The position numbers and the translations under genes were made by a program. 35,551 nucleotides of DNA from Deltaproteobacteria bacterium (lineage in GTDB: Bacteria; Desulfobacterota; Binatia; UBA12015), in NCBI GenBank assembly GCA_016874715.1, contig VGTK01000046.1, forward strand, positions 1-35,551. The letters run 5' to 3'. Of the stretch, positions 15,943-24,067 are shown piece after piece. The notes under the pieces are model-generated. The model was not told the DNA's origin. It did no database searches and worked only from the letters and a program-made list of their open reading frames with translations. Each line of letters opens with the position of its first letter. The first letter of the stretch is position 1.

Positions 15943-18900
15943 ATGAAACCCTCCGGCAGAAAGCGCGCCGCCCGGGTCGCACCGGCATCCGCACCGGGAA
16001 CGAGCCACGTGCGCGGCCGCCGGATCAGGCCACGCACGGTCGCGGCGTCGCGGTCCGCCGTCGCGGCGATCGATCCCCTCGCCCGGGCGCTCGAGCGCAG
16101 CGACCGGCGTTTCCGCGCGCTGATCGAGAACTGCCTCGACGCCGTGCTGATGGTCGACGCCCGCGGGCAGGTGCTCTACGCGAGCCCGCGCGCCTTCGGC
16201 CCGCGCGGGCTCCTGCCCGAGGGCGCTGGTCACGACCTGCTGCGACACGTCCACCCGGACGACACCGCGCACCTGCGCGGTGAGGCGGAGCGCTTGCTCG
16301 CGCAGCCCGGCGGCCGCGCGGCTGCGACCTGTCGCGTCCGCCAGGGCGACGGCTGCTGGATCTGGGTGGAGGGCGTCGCGCACAACCTGCTGCACGAGCC
16401 GGAGGTCGGAGCGATCGTCATCAGCTGCCGCGACGTGACCGAGCGCCGCCTCGCCGAGGACGACCTGCGCTTCCGCGAGCAGCACTTCCGCTCGCTGATC
16501 GAGGGCGCGCTCGATCTCGTCACCGTGGTCGACGACAGCGGCACGGCTCTCTTCGCGAGCCCGTCGCACGAGCGGCTGCTGGGCTGGCGCCCGGAGGATC
16601 TGACGGGCCGCAGCGCACTCGACATCGTGCACCCGGACGATCGCGAGACACTCGCCCCCGCCTTCGCCCGGTCCATCGGCGCGGGCGCGATCACGCGCCT
16701 CCCCGACACGCGCCTGCGACACGCCGACGGGTCGTGGCGCATCATCGATGCGACCACGCACCGCACCCGGCCCGGCTCACCGGTCCGGGGCTTCATCCTG
16801 AACACCCACGACGTGACCGAGCGCCGTGCGGCGGAACGCCGTACGGCGATGCTGCTGGAGCTGTCGCGCGACCTGGCGACGTCGCCTAATCCGGCGGCGA
16901 TGCTCGAGCGCACCTCCCGCCACGTCGCGGCGATTCTGCCTTGCGATCTGGTCGGCACCTGCGGCTGGGATGCCGCGCGGCAGCAGCACGTGCTCACACC
17001 GTCGTTCGGGTTCCCGGTGCCGCACCTCGGCCAGCCGATCGACGTTCCCGCGCCTTCAGGCGCGCTCCTCTTCGCGCGCCTCGAGGACGGCCCGCTGGTG
17101 TACGCGGACGCCATGGCGGAGAGCGGCCTGCTCGGTGAGATGGCGCGCCGTATCGGCATCCGCAGCGTCGTCGCGGTGCCGCTTCGCTGCTCGGCGGGCC
17201 AGCACGGAGCGCTGCTCGCGGCCTCCACGCACGCCGACGCGCCGGTCGGCGCCGAGCACGCGGCGCTGCTGGCGGGGATCGCGGGACAGCTGGCGGTCGC
17301 GCTCGAGCGCGCCGACCTGCAGCACCAGCGCGAGCGCAACACGCAGCTCTTCGGCGCGCTCGCCCGGATCGGGCGCGACCTGCTCGCCGAGCTCGACCCC
17401 GCACAGCTGCCCGAGCGCCTGTGCGCGACGACCGCCCAGGCGCTCGGCTGCGACACCGCGCACACGCTCGCGTGGCGCCCCGACGACGCCGCATTCGCAG
17501 TGGCAGCGGCGCACGGCGAGGCGCGCGAGGCGCTCGAGGGGCTCCGCGTCGTACGCATCCCGCGCGCGCTGATCGACGCCGTGCTGCCGCCGGGCGCCGC
17601 GAACGTCGCGCAGGTCACGGCGGTCGGCGACGGGCCGGGTGCCCGGCTCGCCTCGGCCCTCGGTGTGGCCCCCGGCCGCACCATGCTCGCCTTCGCGCTC
17701 AAGCGGGGCAGCGAGCTCATCGGCTTCCAGACCGCGGTGCTCGCGGCGCCGGGCGCCCGGTTCGACGCCGTCGAGCTCGAGGTCGCGGGCGGGATCGCCC
17801 ACCTCGCGTCGCTCGCGCTCGAGCACGCACGCGCCATGGAGCAGCTGAGCCGGGCCAACGGCCTCAAGTCGGAGTTCGTCGCGATGATCTCGCACGAGCT
17901 GCGCACGCCGCTGAACGTGATCCTGGGATACAGCGACCTGTTGCTCGACGACACCTTTGGCGCACTCCAGCCCGACCAGCGCAAGGCGCTGCGGACGATC
18001 CACGGCCGCGGCCACGAGCTGCTCGAGCTGATCTGCGGCGTGCTGGACCTGAGCCGCCTCGACACCGGCCGCATCCCGCTCGACCTCGCGCCGGTGACGC
18101 TCGGGGACCTGGTCGCGTCGCTCGAGCCGTACCTGCGCCCGCTCGTGCGTCCGGGCGAGCTGGAGCTGCACATCGACGTCGAGTCGGACGCGGGTGTGCT
18201 CGTGACCGATGTCGCCAAGCTGTCGGTGGTGCTGAAGAACCTGCTCACCAACGCCTTCAAGTTCACACCCCGCGGGCACGTGGCGCTGGTCGTCCGGCGC
18301 ATGGTCGGCGGCGTCTCGTTCGCGGTCACGGACACCGGCATCGGCATCCCTCCCGAGCAGCAGAGGCTCGTCTTCGAGCCGTTCCGGCAGGGGGACCCGA
18401 CGCTCACGCGGCGGCACGGCGGCGTCGGCCTCGGCCTGCACATCGTGCAGCGCATGGTGGACGTGCTCGGCGGCACGGTGCGGCTCGACAGCCGGCCGGG
18501 CAGCGGCTCGACCTTCACCATCGTGCTTCCCGACGGCGACCGCCGCGGCCCGGCGGCGCTCGCCGGCACCGCGACCGCTTCGTGCGACGCGGTCACGGGT
18601 CTGCCCGGCCCCGCCATGCTGCGCGACCGTCTCGCCGACGCGGGGCAGTACACCGACGAAGGAACCGTCACGGGTGCGCTGCTCTATGTCGCGCTCGAGC
18701 CGGGCAGCTTCGGCTCGGCGGTCGCCCGCAATGCGCTGCTCTGCATGGTCGGCGAGCGCCTCGCGTCCGTGCTCCGCACGACGGACACCGTGGCGCGCGA
18801 GGGGGACGGGGACTTCCTGCTGCTGCTGCCGGGCCGCCTGCCGCCGGAGCGTATCGTGGAGGTCGCGCACCGCGTGCTGGGCGCCCTCGACGGCGACCTG

Positions 18901-19062
18901 CGGCTCGACGACCAGCCGGTCCGGGTCCGGGCATCGATCGGCGCCGTCACCGTGGTCGGCAGCGACGCGGCCGCGGCCGACGCCACGGTGGCGCGTGCCC
19001 GCCAGGCGGCATCGCGCGCGCGGCGCGACGGCACGGCGATCCACGTCGACCCGCCCGGATGA
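15943..19062 (+). CDS. PAS-PAS-GAF-GAF hybrid histidine kinase with degenerate GGDEF tail
   Basis: This is a soluble 1039-residue sensor kinase. After a basic N-terminus come PAS 1 (about 55-165, ending DVTERRLAE), PAS 2 (180-290, HDVTERRAAE), GAF 1 (300-455), GAF 2 (470-635), HisKA with MISHELRTPL (phospho-acceptor His651), and HATPase_c with an N-box (Asn770), DTGIGIP (Asp797) and GVGLGLHIV. The last 155 residues start DAVTGLP like a GGDEF domain. However, the metal- and GTP-binding segment is missing and the signature reads EGDGDF (953-958), so it is almost surely not an active diguanylate cyclase. The ATG at 15943 has no clear ribosome binding site. The final residues HVDPPG are encoded by the first copy of a 23-bp tandem repeat. 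No receiver domain or response regulator is nearby. Confidence 0.92.
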   Translation: MKPSGRKRAARVAPASAPGTSHVRGRRIRPRTVAASRSAVAAIDPLARALERSDRRFRALIENCLDAVLMVDARGQVLYASPRAFGPRGLLPEGAGHDLLRHVHPDDTAHLRGEAERLLAQPGGRAAATCRVRQGDGCWIWVEGVAHNLLHEPEVGAIVISCRDVTERRLAEDDLRFREQHFRSLIEGALDLVTVVDDSGTALFASPSHERLLGWRPEDLTGRSALDIVHPDDRETLAPAFARSIGAGAITRLPDTRLRHADGSWRIIDATTHRTRPGSPVRGFILNTHDVTERRAAERRTAMLLELSRDLATSPNPAAMLERTSRHVAAILPCDLVGTCGWDAARQQHVLTPSFGFPVPHLGQPIDVPAPSGALLFARLEDGPLVYADAMAESGLLGEMARRIGIRSVVAVPLRCSAGQHGALLAASTHADAPVGAEHAALLAGIAGQLAVALERADLQHQRERNTQLFGALARIGRDLLAELDPAQLPERLCATTAQALGCDTAHTLAWRPDDAAFAVAAAHGEAREALEGLRVVRIPRALIDAVLPPGAANVAQVTAVGDGPGARLASALGVAPGRTMLAFALKRGSELIGFQTAVLAAPGARFDAVELEVAGGIAHLASLALEHARAMEQLSRANGLKSEFVAMISHELRTPLNVILGYSDLLLDDTFGALQPDQRKALRTIHGRGHELLELICGVLDLSRLDTGRIPLDLAPVTLGDLVASLEPYLRPLVRPGELELHIDVESDAGVLVTDVAKLSVVLKNLLTNAFKFTPRGHVALVVRRMVGGVSFAVTDTGIGIPPEQQRLVFEPFRQGDPTLTRRHGGVGLGLHIVQRMVDVLGGTVRLDSRPGSGSTFTIVLPDGDRRGPAALAGTATASCDAVTGLPGPAMLRDRLADAGQYTDEGTVTGALLYVALEPGSFGSAVARNALLCMVGERLASVLRTTDTVAREGDGDFLLLLPGRLPPERIVEVAHRVLGALDGDLRLDDQPVRVRASIGAVTVVGSDAAAADATVARARQAASRARRDGTAIHVDPPG

Positions 19063-19146
19063 CCCACGTCGACCCGCCCGGATGACCCACGTCGACCCGC
19101 CCGGATGACCAACCTCGTGGTCGCCGGATGACCAACCTCGTGGTCG
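19041..19146. repeat. 23-bp tandem repeats between convergent kinase genes
   Basis: Three perfect copies of a 23-bp unit (19041-19063, 19064-19086, 19087-19109; beginning CCACGTCGACCCG) run into two perfect copies of a second 23-bp unit (19101-19123 and 19124-19146; beginning CCGGATGACCAACC). The shared core GGATGACC recurs four times at exactly 23-base spacing (19057, 19080, 19103, 19126). The second unit carries a small inverted repeat GACCA-acctcg-TGGTC. Each of the first three copies has a TGA, and because 23 is not a multiple of three the plus strand gets a stop in all three frames (19062, 19085, 19108). Confidence 0.95.
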
Positions 19147-19167
19147 CGGGCGAGCGGCGCGGCCCGC

Positions 19168-20571
19168 TCAGAGTGCGGCGGCGCCGGTCTGCAGCTGGAG
19201 CGCGCCCGGCAGGACCACGCACACCGTGGTTCCCGCGCCCGGCCTGCTCGCGACGGTGATGTCGCCACCGAGGACGCCCACCGCGCGGTGCACGAGCGCG
19301 AGGCCCAGCCCGAGACCCTCGTGGCGGCGCCGGCTGGTCGCGTCCACCTGGGTGAACACGTCGAACATCTCGTCGACGCGCTCCTGCGGCATCCCCTCGC
19401 CGGTGTCCCGTACGGTGATCTCGATCGCGCCCGTGCTCTCCGCGCGTCGCGCGCGCACCGTGACCGAGCCCTGCGCGGTGAACTTGTAGGCGTTGCTCAG
19501 CAGGTGGAACAGCATGCGGCGAACGAGCTGCGCGTCGATGCGCGGATGGCTCGCGTCGCGGTCGATCTTGACGTTCAGGTCGAAGTGCCTCTCGTGATCG
19601 CGCTCGACGACCTCGACCATCTCGTGCACCACCGCGCGCAGGTCGAGCTCGGTGTAGCCCGCGCGGCCGCGATCGACCTCGAGGTCCATGTACAGCAGCA
19701 CGTCCTCGATCAGCGACGTGAGGTGGCACGCGCGGTCGAGGATCGAGTTCATCATCTCGCGCTGGTCCTCGTTCCCGGCGTCGTCGAAGTCCTCGCTCAG
19801 CAGGCTCGCGAAGCCGACGATCGCGTTGAGCGGCGTGCGCAGCTCGTGCGAGATGACGGCGAGGAACTCACGCTTCGCACGGCTGGATTCCAGCACGGCG
19901 TCGGTGAGCCGGCTGATCGTCCGCTCGCGCTCCGCCAGGCTCAGCTCGCGCGACTGCAGCGAGCTCCGCGTGACGCCGAGCTCGCTCTCGAGCTTCTCGG
20001 TGATCTCGCCGGTCGCGTCGCGCGTCTGCGCGACGGTCAGCGCTTCCCCGATGGCACTCGCGATGAGCGGGATGGCATTGTCGGCTGCGAAGCTGTGCGC
20101 CGGTGCCGCCAGGCGGTGGAGCACGATGGTCCCGCGGCGCTCGTCACCGATCGAGACGGGAATCACCTGGAACGTCTCGGCGGCGAACTCTCCGGGCCCG
20201 AACGCCTCCCAGCCGCCCGAAGCGGAGGGTTTGAGCCACGCGAAGGGCTCCGCGACCGCGCTCGAGTCGGCTAGGCCGATCCAGGTCTCGACGCCGTACG
20301 GCTCCGACGGACCGCCCAGGACCTCGGCCTGCGTCGCGAAGCCGAGCACCGACGAGCGGCTGCTGCCTTTGGGGCGCGACAGGATGGCGCAGCTCTCGGC
20401 GCGCAGCTCGTGGGTGAGGATGCCCGCGACCTCGCGCGCGCACGCGCGCAGCCCGGGCATGCGGCGCAGCGCCGCGAGCACGGAGCGGATCACCCCGAGG
20501 TAGGTGATCGCGTCGTCACGCTGGGCTTCGACGGTTGCCAGGGTATCGCGCAGGACGGACTCCAGAGCCAT
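19168..20571 (-). CDS. GAF-domain sensor histidine kinase
   Basis: This is a cytoplasmic 467-residue kinase. An N-terminal helix leads into a GAF-like sensor domain (about residues 30-185), a coiled-coil linker (190-235), HisKA with AVISHELRTPL (phospho-acceptor His242), and HATPase_c with HLLSNAYKF (N-box), VRDTGEGMP (G1) and GLGLGLALV (G2). There are no membrane segments. The ATG at 20571 lies two bases after the HDOD gene stop, so the two form an operon on the minus strand. It converges with the larger kinase across the 23-bp repeat array. No response regulator is present, so the phosphotransfer partner is unlinked or the HDOD protein is a functional partner (inference). Confidence 0.93.
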   Translation of the reverse strand: MALESVLRDTLATVEAQRDDAITYLGVIRSVLAALRRMPGLRACAREVAGILTHELRAESCAILSRPKGSSRSSVLGFATQAEVLGGPSEPYGVETWIGLADSSAVAEPFAWLKPSASGGWEAFGPGEFAAETFQVIPVSIGDERRGTIVLHRLAAPAHSFAADNAIPLIASAIGEALTVAQTRDATGEITEKLESELGVTRSSLQSRELSLAERERTISRLTDAVLESSRAKREFLAVISHELRTPLNAIVGFASLLSEDFDDAGNEDQREMMNSILDRACHLTSLIEDVLLYMDLEVDRGRAGYTELDLRAVVHEMVEVVERDHERHFDLNVKIDRDASHPRIDAQLVRRMLFHLLSNAYKFTAQGSVTVRARRAESTGAIEITVRDTGEGMPQERVDEMFDVFTQVDATSRRRHEGLGLGLALVHRAVGVLGGDITVASRPGAGTTVCVVLPGALQLQTGAAAL

Positions 20572-20573
20572 GC

Positions 20574-21473
20574 TCAGGACCTCGACACGCCCGGCGAGCC
20601 ACCGGCCAGCTCGGTCCAGGACTCACGCGTCAAGCCGTAGCATTCGGCGGCGCTGCGCGCGGCGGCGGCGTGCAGCTCGCTCGCTTCCGCGAGCAGCAGC
20701 TCCCCGTCGGGATGGCGCGTCATGAGGTTCGCGGTGACGATCAGCGTCGGCAGCCCCGCTGCGGGATGCGCGGCGTGGTGCTGGGCAACGGCCTGCACGA
20801 TCGCGGGCGGCAGGTTCCACGCCTCGAAGAGCCAGCCGCCGACGACGCCGTGATCGACGCCGATTCGCTCCCGCTCGAGGTCCTCGATGCCCTCCTCCGC
20901 TTCCGGACCGGCGTACAGGGAGGGGAAGCGCTGCATCAGCAGCATGCGGCCCGTGTCGTGCAGCAGCCCTGCGGTGAACGCATCGTCGCGGTTGCCCATC
21001 TTCGTGCGCATCGCGAGCAGGCGAGCCGTGGTCGCGGTGGCGAGCGAGTGGTGCCAGATCCGGTCCACCTCGGCGCCGGAGAGTCCACCGCCGACGGTGT
21101 CGAAGACCGCCACGCTCATCGCGAGGCTGCGCACCAGCGCGACGCCCAGCACGGTGACGGCGCGGTCGACGCTGTCGACGGTCCGCGCCTGTCCGAAGAA
21201 GCTGCTGTTCGCGGTCTTGAGGACCTTCGCCGTCAGGCCGGGATCACGCTCGATCGCTCCCAGGAGATCGCCCAGACCCGCCGTCTCGTCGTCGAGGATC
21301 CGCAGGATCTCGAACATGATCGCCGGCGCGCTGGGGACCGTGTCGTGCCCGATGATGTCCGCACGAAGGCGCTGCAGCGAGATCGCGTCGATTGCGGTGA
21401 CCGATCCGTTCTGCGGCGCGAGCGGCTCGCTCGTGCTCTCGGCCATGGCGGCAGCGTCCGAGTGCAACTCCAT
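20574..21473 (-). CDS. HDOD domain protein
   Basis: This 299-residue protein has one HDOD domain, a non-enzymatic relative of HD phosphohydrolases used in signalling output. LRADIIGHDTVPSAPAIMFE opens the domain (about residue 37), and LKTANSSFFG, VDRAVTVLG, WHHSLATATTARLLA and AGLLHDTGRMLLMQ follow. The HD dyad is present, but the full metal-ligand set of active HD-GYP enzymes is not. The ATG at 21473 has GGAGG only two bases away, closer than usual; an ATG at 21446 is the alternative. It is the first gene of an operon with the histidine kinase. The same frame stays open far upstream, but only this 3' part is a gene. Confidence 0.88.
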   Translation of the reverse strand: MELHSDAAAMAESTSEPLAPQNGSVTAIDAISLQRLRADIIGHDTVPSAPAIMFEILRILDDETAGLGDLLGAIERDPGLTAKVLKTANSSFFGQARTVDSVDRAVTVLGVALVRSLAMSVAVFDTVGGGLSGAEVDRIWHHSLATATTARLLAMRTKMGNRDDAFTAGLLHDTGRMLLMQRFPSLYAGPEAEEGIEDLERERIGVDHGVVGGWLFEAWNLPPAIVQAVAQHHAAHPAAGLPTLIVTANLMTRHPDGELLLAEASELHAAAARSAAECYGLTRESWTELAGGSPGVSRS

Positions 21474-21629
21474 CTCCTCCGGCGCCGGCTTTTCGAGCCG
21501 ATCGACGCGGTACTTGAGCGGCCCGGCGTACCTTTTCGTCCACCGGCGAGGCGTCTCGGCGGGGCCTCGCGCTGCGTCGCGGCGAGGGCCTTGGCGTGCG
21601 CCAGGCCACAGCGTACAGACGAAGCCGGA

Positions 21630-22466
21630 ATGGCGAACGAACGGGCCACCCGCCGCGCGGAGAGCGTCGCGGCGCCGCTGGCTCTCGCGGCGACCTACCG
21701 TCGCGAGGTGGCGGCGAGCCTCGCCCGCGTGTGGGAGAACGTCCACGACTGGGAGCACCTGCCGTGGCTGCACGCGACGTCGTTCGCCGCGGCCGAGCCG
21801 CTCGCGCGCGGTCCGCGCGGTTGGCGCGTCCGCCTGATCGCGCAACCCGGCGACCCGGCGAGCGCGCAGGTGATCGAGCTCGACGCCGACGAGCCCGGCC
21901 ACCGCTACCGGGTCGTGACCCGTGAGGGCCCGGGCCGCGGCAGCGAGATCCGCGTCCAGCTCGAGCCGCGGGCGGCGCACGTGACGGGCGTCGAGGTCGA
22001 GTTCCACGTCCCCGCCGTGCCGCCCGCGAAGCTCGCGCGGCTCGGCGCGAGCTACGTCGAGCTCTATCGGCGGCTCTGGGACGAGGACGAGGAGATGATG
22101 ATCGCGCGCGAGCGTGCCTGCGCGCTCGTCTCGACCGAAGCCGTGCCGCATGAGGACCGGCGGCTCGACCTCGGCCCGGTCGCGGCGGTGCGGGCACGCG
22201 TGCCGTTTCTGGTCGAGTTGGGCGGCCGGCCGTTCCGCGTGCTCGAGCTCGACGGCGACCTCGTCGCGCACGCGGCGACCTGCCCGCACCGGCTGGGTCC
22301 GCTCGGCCAGGCGCCCGTGCGCGACGGCTGCGTCACGTGCCCGTGGCACGGCTACCGCTTCGATGTCCGGACCGGGGCCAGCGCGGACGGGCGCCGGCTG
22401 CGTCTCGCGACCGCGCCGCAGGTCTCGCTCGAGGGCGGCCGCGTCGTGCTCCACCGGGCGCCCTGA
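21630..22466 (+). CDS. Domain-swapped Rieske oxygenase-like protein (catalytic domain first)
   Basis: This 278-residue protein has a C-terminal Rieske domain with Cys218-Pro-His220 and Cys237-Pro-Trp-His240, the four [2Fe-2S] ligands. The N-terminal 165 residues resemble the SRPBCC catalytic domain of Rieske non-heme iron oxygenases. ENVHDWEHLPWLHATSF contains Asp40, His43 and His48 with the same D-x2-H-x4-H spacing as the Asp205/His208/His213 set of naphthalene dioxygenase. Asp151 or Asp153 in LWDEDEEMM is a candidate third iron ligand. In known oxygenases the Rieske domain comes first; here the order is reversed and the catalytic part is short. It would oxidise an organic substrate using electrons from an unlinked reductase. 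Monocistronic; divergent from the HDOD operon. Confidence 0.8.
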   Translation: MANERATRRAESVAAPLALAATYRREVAASLARVWENVHDWEHLPWLHATSFAAAEPLARGPRGWRVRLIAQPGDPASAQVIELDADEPGHRYRVVTREGPGRGSEIRVQLEPRAAHVTGVEVEFHVPAVPPAKLARLGASYVELYRRLWDEDEEMMIARERACALVSTEAVPHEDRRLDLGPVAAVRARVPFLVELGGRPFRVLELDGDLVAHAATCPHRLGPLGQAPVRDGCVTCPWHGYRFDVRTGASADGRRLRLATAPQVSLEGGRVVLHRAP

Positions 22467-22528
22467 GGCGCGCCGGGACGATCCGCTGGACGGCGTCGAT
22501 CGGAATCGGTTGCGTCGCGCGCGCGCGC

Positions 22529-22644
22529 GGACTACTCGGACCGGATGGGCAACGACGACCCTGGCAGTAGCCGCTTCGGCTCGCAGAGCCGCCTGACGTA
22601 GTCGTCCCCGCTCGGTCAGGACCCCGCGGGAACGGCGGAGTTCC
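22529..22644 (+). promoter_or_regulatory. Potentially structured leader of mgtE
   Basis: The 183-base gap before mgtE can fold in several ways. GGACTAC (22529-22535) pairs with GTAGTC (22598-22603), closing a domain. Inside it, hairpins AGCCG-ctt-CGGCT (22569-22581) and CGGCTC-gca-GAGCCG (22577-22591) are mutually exclusive because they share the CGGCT strand. A third hairpin, GGAAC-ggcgga-GTTCC (22629-22644), places the GGAG ribosome binding site (22637-22640) in its loop and stem. It does not match the M-box consensus I know. A regulatory role is inference. Confidence 0.4.
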
Positions 22645-22649
22645 GACCG

Positions 22650-24011
22650 ATGAGTCCTTCCAGCTCCCCCCCACCGAGCGACGAGCTCGACCGCGACGTC
22701 GACGTCGACGAGTTGACCGGTGCCGAGCTCGCCGAGGTCTGGGCACTGCTCGACGTGGAGGAGCGCCGGCGCGCCTTGCCGCTGCTCCCCCGCCGCGAAG
22801 CCGAGGACCTCTTTCTTGCCCGCCCGACCCCCGAGCAGGCCGAGCTGATCCTCGACCTGCCCGCGGACGAGCGCCGCGCGTGGCTGCGCCTGCTGCCACC
22901 GGACGACGCCGCCGACCTCGTACAGCACGCGCCGGCCGAGACGCGCAGCGCGCTGCTCGACCTGCTCGAGCCGGCGACCCGGCGCGAGGTCCGCGGCCTG
23001 CTCGCTTACGCCGACGACGAGGCCGGCGGCCTGATGAACCCGTACTACGCCCGGCTGCGCCCGGAGATGACGATCACCGAGGCGATGGGCTACCTGCGAC
23101 GGTACGCGCGCGAGCACCGTGAGGGCCCCTACTACCTGTACGTCCTCGACGCTGAGCAGCGACTGGTCGGCACGGTGTCGTTCCGCGAGCTGTTCGCGGC
23201 AGAGCCCGGCGCGCGGATCGCCGACGTCATGCGGCAGGAGCTCGTGACCGTCAGCGACGACACCGACCAGGAAGCGCTGAGCCGGCTGTTCGAGACACAC
23301 CGCTTCCTCGCGCTCCCGGTGGTCGACGAGCAGGGGCGCATGAAGGGCGTGGTCACGATCGACGACATCGTCGAGGTCGTGCAGGAGGAGGCGACCGAGG
23401 ACATCCAGAAGATGGGCGGCACCGAGGCCCTCGACGCGCCCTACCTCGCGACCGACTTCTTCACCCTCACGCGCAAGCGTGCCGGCTGGCTCTCGGTGCT
23501 GTTCGTGGGCGAGATGCTGACGGCCACCGCGATGGGCTGGTTCGAGGACGAGATCGCGCGCGCCGTCATCCTCGCCCTCTTCATCCCGCTCATCATCTCG
23601 AGCGGCGGCAACTCGGGATCGCAGGCGACGACGCTGGTGATCCGCGCGATGGCGCTCGGCGAGGTGCGGCTGCGCGACTGGTGGCGGGTCATGCGGCGCG
23701 AGCTCGCGTCCGGGCTCGTGCTCGGCGGCATCCTCTCGGCCATCGCCGTGCTGCGCTTCGTGGTGTGGCAGCTCGCCTTCGACGCGTACGGCGAACACTG
23801 GGGCCCGATCGCGATCACGGTCGCGGGCAGCCTGGTCGGCGTGGTCACCTTCGGCACGCTCGCCGGCTCGATGCTGCCGTTCGTCCTGCGCCGGCTCGGC
23901 CTCGACCCGGCGAGCGCCTCGGCGCCCTTCGTCGCGACGCTGGTCGACGTCACGGGAGTCCTCATCTACTTCTCGCTGGCGAGCGTCCTGCTGCGCGGAA
24001 CGCTCCTCTAG
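22650..24011 (+). CDS. mgtE: MgtE-family magnesium transporter
   Basis: This is a 453-residue MgtE Mg2+ channel/transporter. The acidic, helical N-domain covers about residues 15-130 (ADDEAGGLMNP at its end). Two CBS domains follow (about 135-255, including VGTVSFRELF and LALPVVDEQGRMKGVVTIDDIVE). The five-helix C-terminal pore domain spans 275-453 and contains the diagnostic SSGGNSGSQATTLVIRAMALGEV segment. The N-domain and CBS domains normally sense cytoplasmic Mg2+ and close the pore. Length and order are standard. The ribosome binding site GGAG is nine bases from the ATG and sits in a small hairpin. It is encoded downstream of the Rieske protein on the same strand, separated by 183 bases with possible structure. 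Confidence 0.97.
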   Translation: MSPSSSPPPSDELDRDVDVDELTGAELAEVWALLDVEERRRALPLLPRREAEDLFLARPTPEQAELILDLPADERRAWLRLLPPDDAADLVQHAPAETRSALLDLLEPATRREVRGLLAYADDEAGGLMNPYYARLRPEMTITEAMGYLRRYAREHREGPYYLYVLDAEQRLVGTVSFRELFAAEPGARIADVMRQELVTVSDDTDQEALSRLFETHRFLALPVVDEQGRMKGVVTIDDIVEVVQEEATEDIQKMGGTEALDAPYLATDFFTLTRKRAGWLSVLFVGEMLTATAMGWFEDEIARAVILALFIPLIISSGGNSGSQATTLVIRAMALGEVRLRDWWRVMRRELASGLVLGGILSAIAVLRFVVWQLAFDAYGEHWGPIAITVAGSLVGVVTFGTLAGSMLPFVLRRLGLDPASASAPFVATLVDVTGVLIYFSLASVLLRGTLL

Positions 24012-24067
24012 CGGCCGCTGCTCGGCGCGTCGTTGTCGCGGCCCGTCGATCGAGCTATCCGCGACAG

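Noticed and set aside
14341..16761. 806-codon minus-strand open frame
   Set aside because: Antisense to the GT39-like gene and the PAS region of the kinase; no recognisable protein.
18580..19062. Active diguanylate cyclase domain
   Set aside because: The GGDEF signature reads EGDGDF and the upstream metal/GTP-binding segment is missing.
19041..19146. Possible CRISPR array
   Set aside because: The 23-bp units are directly contiguous with no unique spacers, and no cas genes are present.
22467..22649. M-box magnesium riboswitch
   Set aside because: The leader can fold, but I cannot match the conserved M-box segments, so only a generic structured leader is reported.
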